Positions 1 through 5,684 of a stretch of DNA of 7,365 nt are shown here, piece after piece (the stretch's first letter is position 1; every line of letters starts with the position of its first letter). A program made the translations under genes and the position numbers. Source of the DNA: CAYLZN01 sp964387935 (GTDB taxonomy: Bacteria; Acidobacteriota; Vicinamibacteria; Vicinamibacterales; JAFNAJ01); contig CAYLZN010000295.1 of the NCBI GenBank assembly GCA_964387935.1, positions 1 through 7,365 on the forward strand, in the 5' to 3' direction. Below the pieces are notes generated by a model. It saw nothing but the letters and a program-made list of their open reading frames with translations. It was not told where the DNA came from and did not search any database.

Positions 1-2
1 AC

Positions 3-659
3 TCCCAGTGGCTCGACCCGGCCGTGCCCCTGCGGCAGGTGCGTGTCGACGCCGATCCGGCCGTGATCCAGGTCTCGTCGCTCGAGGGCTACGGTGCGCC
101 CATCATCGACCTGGCGCACGCCTTCGTCGGCAGCGATCTGGCGGCCGTGGTCGGCACGTTGCGCAACTTCATCCCTGAGCGCATGGTGCGCGCGACCGGC
201 ACCCGCAGGCGGATGAACATCGACGACGGCGACATCTTCCTCGGGGAGTTCGCCAACGGGGCGCTGTGCTCGATCCAGACGAGCTACGTGACGGTGGGGA
301 ACTACCCGGGGATCGAGGCGCGGATCTACGGAAGCGAGGGTGCGCTGATCTGCCGGCTCGTGGAGGAGTGCGGTGTCTGCGAGTCACTCCGCGGCGCGCG
401 TCCCGGCCAGGTGGAGTTCACGGAGCTCGAGGTGCCGCCGGACTTCTATCCGCCCGGGGGGTCCGCCCGCGAGAGCTGGCGCACGTTGTTCTACGCCAAC
501 CTCGTGTCCGGCTTCCTCGACGAGATCCTCGACCCCGCGAGGCCCACCGAGGGCGACTTCACGGATGCGGCGTGGGTGCAGGAGGTCATCAACGCCGTCG
601 AGCTGTCGTTCCGCGAGCGCCGCTGGATCCACCTGCCCCTGGACGGCGAGGCCTCGTGA
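3..659 (+). CDS. Gfo/Idh/MocA-family oxidoreductase, C-terminal part (5' end outside window)
   Basis: This frame is already open at base 3, before the first candidate start (GTG at 24), so the gene begins upstream of the window. About 218 codons remain of a family that usually has 330-400. Members are NAD(P)-dependent sugar, inositol or related dehydrogenases with an N-terminal Rossmann domain and a C-terminal alpha/beta substrate domain. Only the C-terminal domain is here, so the cofactor motif cannot be checked. Supporting features are an early SQWLDP, a GAPIIDLAHAFVG helix where family members often have G(S/A)H.IDL, a sheet segment with FANGALCSIQTSYVT, and the later RIYGSEGALI stretch. 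It ends with a helix and an IHLPL tail. No signal peptide can be judged. The TGA stop overlaps the GTG start of the DUF885 gene, so the two are probably co-transcribed and translationally coupled. The substrate cannot be inferred. Family call is fairly sure; specific function is unknown. Confidence 0.85.
   Translation, partial: SQWLDPAVPLRQVRVDADPAVIQVSSLEGYGAPIIDLAHAFVGSDLAAVVGTLRNFIPERMVRATGTRRRMNIDDGDIFLGEFANGALCSIQTSYVTVGNYPGIEARIYGSEGALICRLVEECGVCESLRGARPGQVEFTELEVPPDFYPPGGSARESWRTLFYANLVSGFLDEILDPARPTEGDFTDAAWVQEVINAVELSFRERRWIHLPLDGEAS
648..651 (+). promoter_or_regulatory. Weak ribosome binding site for the DUF885 gene
   Basis: GAGG lies 4 bases before the GTG at 656, inside the last codons of the oxidoreductase gene. 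The spacing is short. It supports GTG 656 as the start, but translation is probably helped by coupling through the GTGA overlap. Confidence 0.4.
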
Positions 660-2321
660 CCCACGCGCTGGACGCGTTCTTCGCGGACTACTACCGGCAG
701 CGGCCGGTGAACGCCACCTTCACCGGCGTCCACGACTTCGACGATCGACTGCCGGACTGGTCGCCGGAGGGACTGGAGGTGTGGTCCGCGCAGATGGTCG
801 GATGCCGGTCGGCGCTGGCGCGAGAGGCCCCGCGCGGACCGCACGCGACCTCGATCGACTTTCTCCTCGCCGACGCATTCCTGGACCTGCAGATCGCGGA
901 AGTCACCGGCACGCACTTCTATCGCCGCAACCCCGCGCTGTGCACCGGCGAAGGGCTGTTCTCCCTGCTGGCGCTGGTCACGCGGCCGTTTGCGCCCGCG
1001 CCGCAGCGGCTGGAGGCGCTCCGCGCACGCCTCGACGCGCTGCCGGGTTTTCTCGAGGGCGCACGCCGCGCCCTGACCGCGCCGATTCCCCGGATCTGGC
1101 GCCGTCGGGCCGTGCGAGAGTGTGAGGCGGCCGAGCGATTCCTGGCCGCCGGCCTGCCGCGCTACCTGGCGGCTGAACAGGTGCCGTGGCGGGGCACGGT
1201 GCCCCGGGGCTGTTTCGCGGCGTTCGCGGACTGGCTGCAGCGGGAGGCACCGGCCGAACCCGAGGACGACGGCGCTCCGCTGGGGTGTGGGCGGGAGCTG
1301 TTCGCCGAGCTGCTCCGCGTCGGTCACTTCGAGCCGCGGCCCCTCACGACTCTGCGCGCGCAGGTCGAGGACGATCTGGCGCGGGCGGCGCATCGCCTCG
1401 ACGGAATGGCCCGGGAGGCGCATCCCGACGGCTGGACGGGCGTGCTCGCGGCGCTCGCGGCGCACCATCCCGAGCCCGCGGACTACCTGCCGGCGTTCGA
1501 GCGGGAATGGCAGCGTTGCCAGGCCGCGGCGCTCGCCGCCGACCTCGTCACGTGGCCCGACGCGCCGGTCCGCTTCGTGTTCCTTCCGGAACACACGCGA
1601 GACGAGGCCCCTCACCTGTACTATCTGTTCTACCGGTCGCCCGCGCCCTTCGACGATCTGCCCCTGCTCGAGGTGACCGTCACGCCTGTGGAGCCAACGC
1701 TGCCGGCGGCCGAGCAGGCGCGACGGCTGGCCGCGCACGGTTTTGCGACNNNNNNNNNNGACGATCCGCACCAACTACGTGATCCACCACGCGGGGCTGG
1801 GTCACCATGTGCAGAACGCTCACGCGCGCCACGCGGCGTCGCGGGTGGGCCAGGTGGCCGCCGTGGACTGCGCGAGCCGCATCGGCATGTTCTGCGGGGG
1901 CACGATGGCCGAGGGCTGGGCGTGCTACGCGGTGGACCTGATGGAGGAGATCGGCGTGCTGACCGCGCTCGAGCGCGTGCAGCAGCAGCACACGCGACTC
2001 CGGTTGCTGGCGCGTGCGCGCCTCGACCTGGGCATTCACGGCGAGGCCTGGAGCACCGGCGCCGCCCTCCGGTTCTGGCAGGAGACCGTGGGAGCCTCGC
2101 CCGAGGCCGCCATCGGAGAGGTGACCCGCGCGTCGATGTTCCCGGGCACCGCGATCATGTACTGGCTCGGCACGAGTGCGATTCACGACCTGCGCGCGCG
2201 TGTGGCCGCCCGGGCCGGCGGGGCCTTCCGCCTGCGCGCGTTCCACGACGCGCTGCTGGCGCACGGGGCGATTCCGGTGCCGCTGATCGCCGCGCGCATG
2301 CTGCAGGAGGACCACCCATGA
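656..2321 (+). CDS. DUF885 family protein, putative metallopeptidase-like, interrupted by assembly gap
   Basis: The product matches the DUF885 family (function poorly known; related by fold, as I recall, to zinc peptidases of the gluzincin type). The start is GTG 656, overlapping the previous stop, with the N-terminus MTHALDAFFADYYRQRPVNA. There is no signal peptide or membrane segment, so it is probably cytosolic. The left part reads in one frame up to 1749 and the right part in another from 1760, with 10 N between. If the shared GAC on both sides is merged, the frame is restored and the protein is about 550 aa. Family marks are all right of the gap: HHAGLGHHVQ (residues about 373-382, after merging), AAVDCASRIGMFCGG, and EGWACYAVDLMEE (about 415-427). 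The usual family motif is H-E-x-x-P-G-H-H-x-Q; here histidine replaces the glutamate. H373, H379 and E415 could still bind a metal. Its place in a peptide-transporter operon fits a role on imported peptides, but this is inference. Confidence 0.85.
1750..1759. other. Assembly gap (10 N) inside the DUF885 gene
   Basis: Ten N bases interrupt the coding sequence just before the HHAGLGHH motif. The coding frames on the two sides differ, so ten is not the real length: an intact gene needs a true insertion that is a multiple of three. The left flank ends in GAC (1747-1749) and the right flank begins with GAC (1760-1762). Merging them gives an uninterrupted reading F-A-T-I-R-T-N-Y-V-I-H-H. The gap is therefore best read as a placeholder and not as a biological frameshift. 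Confidence 0.95.
2305..2310 (+). promoter_or_regulatory. Strong Shine-Dalgarno site for the binding-protein gene
   Basis: A consensus AGGAGG lies 7 bases upstream of ATG 2318, inside the last codons of the DUF885 gene. It is the best ribosome binding site in the window. It fixes the start of the solute-binding protein and suggests that this gene is translated more strongly than its neighbours, as is usual for binding proteins needed in excess over their permeases. Confidence 0.75.
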
Positions 2322-3931
2322 CGTGCCGCGTGTCGGTCTGCGCCACCGCATTCGCGATCGTCGCCAGTCTGGCCGCGGCGGCATGCGGCCGTCGGGCGGC
2401 GGGTCCCGGCCCGTCGAACGCGCTGCTGATTGTCGGCTACGACCGGGAGCCCGATACGCTCAACCGGTTCTCCACGCACATCCTCGAGGACATCCAGACC
2501 TGCATCATCGAGGGACTCACCACCACCGACGAGCGCATGAACGTGATTCCCCTGCTGGCGGCGCAGGTGCCCACCCCGGAGAACGGCGGGGTGCGCCTGC
2601 ACGCCGACGGGCGCATGGACGTGATCTGGAAGCTGCGGCCGGGCGTGACGTGGCACGATGGTACCCCGTTCACGTCAGCCGACGTGCAATTCACGGTGGA
2701 GGCCATCAACGATCCCTCCTACAACCCGGAGAGCACCGACGGCTTCGACCGCATCGCCTCGGTGGACGCGCCGGATCCGCTCACGGCCGTCGTCCACTAC
2801 CGCGAGGTGTACGCCCCGTACGCCCTGCAGTTCGTGCGCGGGTTGTTTCCGAAACACGTGCTGCAGGGGCGTGACATCGATCGGGCGCAGGACTACGACC
2901 GGAATCCCCTCGGCACCGGGCCCTACCGCGTGCGGGAGTGGAAGACCGGTGAGTCCATCCTGCTCGAGCGCGTGCCGACCTACTGGCGCGGCGGCAACCT
3001 GCCCCGGATCGAACGCCTGCTGTTCAAGTTCGTCAGCAACACCAACACGCGCATTGCGCAACTGCGAAGCGGGGAAGTGCACGTCGTCGCGCTGGTGCCC
3101 TGGGACAAGTACCGCGAAGTGGCGGGCACGCCCGGCCTGACGGTGCACCGGATGATGGGCAACAGCTACGAGCACGTGACGCTCAACCAGCGTCACTATG
3201 CGCCGTTCTCGGATCTGCGCGTGCGCCAGGCCCTGATGCACGCCACCGATCGCGATGGGATCGCGCGCTCCCTGCTGGACGGCCTCGCGCCCGTCGTGCA
3301 CGGCGCCATCCAGCCCCTGTCCTGGGCCTTCAGCGACGACGTGCGGAAATACCCGTTCGATCCGTCGCGCGCGGAGGCCCTGCTCGATGCGGCCGGCTGG
3401 CGCAGGCCGTCCCCGGGGGCGGTCAGACTGCAGGAGCGGCAGCCGCTCGCCTTCACCCTGCTCACGCAGTCCGGGTTCGCGATTCGCGAGAACGTGGCGC
3501 AGGCACTGCAGCGGCAGTGGCGTGACGTCGGCATCGACGCGCGCCTCCAGTTGCAGGACGGCACGACCATCGCCAGCCTGTGGTTCGCCGGCAGGTTCGA
3601 CGCCATGCTGCACTGGTGGCACATGCCCGCAGACCCCGAGCTGACGCTGTTCTTCGCCCGCGACCGCACGCCCCCGCACGGGCGCAACATCTACTACCTG
3701 GACGACGAGGCGCTGACCGAGGTGCTCTACGCGTCGGATCGCACGGTGGACCAGGCCCGACGGACGGTGCTGCTGCACGACGCGCAGCGACGCCTGGCGG
3801 AGCTCGTGCCGGAAGTGCCGCTGTACAACGTCACGCGACTCGACGCCGTTCCTGCAACGCTCGTGAACTTCAAGGGGAATCCCACCAACGTGGGGATCTT
3901 CTGGAACGTGCACGAGTGGGAGATCCGGTGA
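2318..3931 (+). CDS. Peptide/glutathione-type ABC transporter substrate-binding lipoprotein (SBP family 5)
   Basis: This 537-aa protein captures the transported solute outside the inner membrane and hands it to the DppB/DppC-like permeases encoded just downstream. The start is ATG 2318, overlapping the DUF885 stop as ATGA and preceded by AGGAGG. The N-terminus is a lipoprotein signal: Arg4, a hydrophobic stretch at residues 5-22, and SLAAAAC with Cys23 as the probable lipidated residue (Ala at -3 is a weaker lipobox than Leu). The mature part starts with a G/P linker, then LLIVGYDREPDTLN. Family 5 marks are WKLRPGVTWHDGTPF (104-118), SADV just after, NPLGTGPYRVREW (from 196), DLRVRQALMHATDR in the middle, and an RFDAMLHWWHMPADPE stretch near the C-terminus. 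Length is normal for the family. Binding proteins of this family carry di- and oligopeptides, glutathione, nickel or sugars, and sequence alone does not decide between them. The neighbouring peptidase-like and gamma-glutamyltransferase genes favour peptides. Confidence 0.92.
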   Translation: MTCRVSVCATAFAIVASLAAAACGRRAAGPGPSNALLIVGYDREPDTLNRFSTHILEDIQTCIIEGLTTTDERMNVIPLLAAQVPTPENGGVRLHADGRMDVIWKLRPGVTWHDGTPFTSADVQFTVEAINDPSYNPESTDGFDRIASVDAPDPLTAVVHYREVYAPYALQFVRGLFPKHVLQGRDIDRAQDYDRNPLGTGPYRVREWKTGESILLERVPTYWRGGNLPRIERLLFKFVSNTNTRIAQLRSGEVHVVALVPWDKYREVAGTPGLTVHRMMGNSYEHVTLNQRHYAPFSDLRVRQALMHATDRDGIARSLLDGLAPVVHGAIQPLSWAFSDDVRKYPFDPSRAEALLDAAGWRRPSPGAVRLQERQPLAFTLLTQSGFAIRENVAQALQRQWRDVGIDARLQLQDGTTIASLWFAGRFDAMLHWWHMPADPELTLFFARDRTPPHGRNIYYLDDEALTEVLYASDRTVDQARRTVLLHDAQRRLAELVPEVPLYNVTRLDAVPATLVNFKGNPTNVGIFWNVHEWEIR

Positions 3932-4872
3932 GCCGGTTCGTGCTCCGCCGCGCCGGGCATGCGGCGGGCCTGCTGGTGCTCGTCTCGGCGATCGCCTTCG
4001 GCCTTCTGCACGCCGTTCCCGGGGGACCGCTCGACGTCTATCTCTCGAATCCCAACGTGCGCCCGCAGGACCTCGAACGGCTGCGTCGATCGCTCGGCCT
4101 GGACCGTCCCGTGGCCGCCCAGTACGTCGCCTGGGTGGGCGCCGTCGTCGGTGGTGACTGGGGCTACAGCTACTCGGACGGCCGACCGGTCAGCACGCGC
4201 CTGGCCGAGCGGCTCCCTGCGACGCTGGAACTGGTGGGCGCCTCGCTGCTCTTCGGGTCCGTTGGCGCCCTGGTCATCGGGGTGTGGGGAGCCGTGCGCC
4301 GCGGACAACTCGCGGACCGTGTGGGCAGCTTCCTGGCGGTGGCCGGCGTGTCCCTCCCCGTGTTCTGGTTCGGCCTGATCCTCCAGCTCGTGTTCGCCGT
4401 GCACCTCGGGTGGCTGCCGTCCTCGGGCCGCGTCACGCCGGGAGACGGCAGCGTCACCGACCGGCTGGCGCATCTCGCGCTGCCCGCCACCGTGCTGGCC
4501 TTCGTGCATGCGGCAGCGTGGTCACGCTACCTGCGGTCCTCGATGCTGGATGCCCTGTCGCAGCCCTGCATCCAGGCGGCGGCCTCGCGTGGGATCCCGC
4601 GTGCGCGACTCGTGCTCGGCCATGCGCTGCGGCATGCCCTCGTGCCCATCACCACCGTCGTGTGCCTCGATGCGGCGATGATGGTCTCGGGGGCGGTCGT
4701 GACCGAGAGCGTGTTCGCGTGGCCTGGTGTGGGCAGCCTGTTCACCGAGGCCCTGTCCCGGCGGGATTACACGGTGTTGATGGCCTTCCTGCTCCTCAGC
4801 GCTGCCGCCGTCATCGCGCTCAACTTCGCCGCCGACGTCGCAGCCCGGCTCCTCGACCCGCGCATCGAGTGA
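3928..4872 (+). CDS. DppB/OppB/GsiC-like ABC transporter permease
   Basis: This 314-aa inner-membrane subunit forms half of the translocation channel of a peptide-type importer. The start is GTG 3928, overlapping the binding-protein stop as GTGA, with a weak GGGAG at 3918-3922. The N-terminus MSRFVLRRAG followed by a membrane helix (about 10-30) and PGGPLDVYL is typical of DppB-type permeases, as is the conserved RRSLGLDRPVAAQYVAW (53-69) and GDWGYSY (76-82). Further hydrophobic segments lie at about 98-121, 134-160, 181-201, 238-262 and 281-305, giving the expected six. The cytoplasmic EAA loop that contacts the ATPase is QAAASRG...HALVP (216-240), with Gly222 and Pro240 in place. Another family mark is ESVFAWPGVGSLFTEA (260-275), and the protein ends LLDPRIE. 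It looks complete and functional. The substrate range is not visible from the permease. Confidence 0.93.
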   Translation: MSRFVLRRAGHAAGLLVLVSAIAFGLLHAVPGGPLDVYLSNPNVRPQDLERLRRSLGLDRPVAAQYVAWVGAVVGGDWGYSYSDGRPVSTRLAERLPATLELVGASLLFGSVGALVIGVWGAVRRGQLADRVGSFLAVAGVSLPVFWFGLILQLVFAVHLGWLPSSGRVTPGDGSVTDRLAHLALPATVLAFVHAAAWSRYLRSSMLDALSQPCIQAAASRGIPRARLVLGHALRHALVPITTVVCLDAAMMVSGAVVTESVFAWPGVGSLFTEALSRRDYTVLMAFLLLSAAAVIALNFAADVAARLLDPRIE

Positions 4873-4877
4873 CGACG

Positions 4878-5669
4878 ATGATCCCCACCCGCCACCGACG
4901 TCTGCGGCCGTGGGCCACACTGCTGCTCGTGCTCCTCGCCCTCGGGGCCGTCGCGGCTCCCTGGATCGCGCGGGCCGGTCCGGAGGCCGTGGACCTCTCC
5001 GCCAGGCGGCTTCCCCCGTCGTGGCAGCACCCCTTCGGCACCGACGACCTCGGACGGGACCAGTGGAGCCGGACGCTGTACGGTGGTCGCGTGTCGCTCG
5101 CGGTGGGCCTGCTGTCCGCACTGGTCGCCGCGCTGCTCGGCACCGCCGTCGGTTCGGTGGCAGGGGTCGCGGGCGGCCTGTCGGACGACCTGTTGATGCG
5201 GGCGACCGATGCCCTGCTCGCCATCCCGCGCCTGCCGCTCCTGATGGTGGCGACGCTCATCACACAGCCTTCGGTGCCGTGGCTCGTGCTGCTCGTCGGC
5301 GCCGTCGGCTGGATGGAGGTTGCCCGCGTCGTGCGGGCGGAAACGCTGTCCCTCAAGACGCGCGATTTCGTGTCCGCGGCCCTGGCGGCCGGAGCGAGGC
5401 GCCGGCGCGTCATCGTCCGGCACGTCCTGCCGGGCGTGCTGCCGAGCCTGCAGGTGGCGACGCTCCTGGTGACCGCCCGCCACGTGCTGCTGGAGTCTGC
5501 GCTCAGCTACTTCGGCGTGGGGGTCCAGCCGCCCACGCCCTCCTGGGGCAACATGCTCTACCAGGCGCAGACCGCGATGAGCAGCGAGCCCTGGCTGGCG
5601 GTGTTCCCGGGGGTCTGCATCTGCGCCACCGCCTGGGCCATCCACGCTGTGGGCGAAGCGACGCGGTAG
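4878..5669 (+). CDS. DppC/OppC/GsiD-like ABC transporter permease
   Basis: This is the second permease subunit, pairing with the DppB-like protein. The chosen start, ATG 4878, gives 263 aa. GTG 4869 is in frame, adds three residues and would overlap the previous stop as GTGA, like the other junctions; neither start has a clear Shine-Dalgarno site. The N-terminus is basic (RHRRLR), followed by a helix at about 12-31. Then comes the family signature HPFGTDDLGRDQWSRTLYGG (51-70). Further helices lie at about 72-98, 115-129, 132-150, 186-205 and 236-256. The EAA loop is SAALAAG...LPGVLP (166-189), with Gly172, and ALSYFGVGVQPPTPSWGNML (208-227) is a strong DppC mark. The protein stops at HAVGEATR, where relatives usually continue through LRDALDPR, so the tail is about 8 residues short. 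No ATP-binding subunit follows, which is unusual for a dpp/opp/gsi operon. Confidence 0.92.
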   Translation: MIPTRHRRLRPWATLLLVLLALGAVAAPWIARAGPEAVDLSARRLPPSWQHPFGTDDLGRDQWSRTLYGGRVSLAVGLLSALVAALLGTAVGSVAGVAGGLSDDLLMRATDALLAIPRLPLLMVATLITQPSVPWLVLLVGAVGWMEVARVVRAETLSLKTRDFVSAALAAGARRRRVIVRHVLPGVLPSLQVATLLVTARHVLLESALSYFGVGVQPPTPSWGNMLYQAQTAMSSEPWLAVFPGVCICATAWAIHAVGEATR

Positions 5670-5671
5670 GT

Positions 5672-5677
5672 TACACT
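5672..5677 (+). promoter_or_regulatory. Possible -10 element (TACACT) for a leaderless ggt transcript
   Basis: The 15-base spacer between the permease stop and the ggt start contains TACACT, matching the TAnnnT core of a -10 box. It ends 7 bases before ATG 5685, the distance expected if transcription starts at or next to the start codon. No convincing -35 element is seen, and no good Shine-Dalgarno site precedes the start. A chance match in such a short motif is quite possible. Confidence 0.25.
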
Positions 5678-5684
5678 TTCGCTC

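Noticed and set aside
1749..1761. A true frameshift or pseudogene in the DUF885 gene
   Set aside because: The frame change coincides exactly with the N run, and merging the shared GAC restores the frame; both halves keep family features.
491..1774. A minus-strand open frame of over 400 codons opposite the DUF885 gene
   Set aside because: Its predicted product is rich in Arg, Gly and Pro with no family motif, it crosses the N run, and it mirrors a well-supported plus-strand gene. It is a typical shadow frame of high-GC coding DNA.
1977..1991. A short CAG-type triplet repeat
   Set aside because: It encodes Gln residues inside the DUF885 protein with only three units; ordinary codon use explains it.
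2675..3913. A 412-codon minus-strand open frame opposite the binding-protein gene
   Set aside because: Low-complexity His/Val/Arg/Gln composition without recognisable domains. The plus strand carries clear family 5 binding-protein signatures over the whole stretch.
266..3931. A continuous plus-strand open frame of about 1,220 codons that would fuse several proteins
   Set aside because: It is an artefact. It starts in the wrong frame of the oxidoreductase gene, matches the DUF885 protein only from 656 to 1749, reads the wrong frame after the N run, and returns to a real gene only at ATG 2318. The gap length is arbitrary, so the read-through has no meaning.
5653..5682. A hairpin (GCGAA with TTCGC) between dppC and ggt as a terminator
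   Set aside because: Only five pairs plus a possible G-T pair, a loop of about 20 bases, and no following T run. It is too weak to call a terminator.
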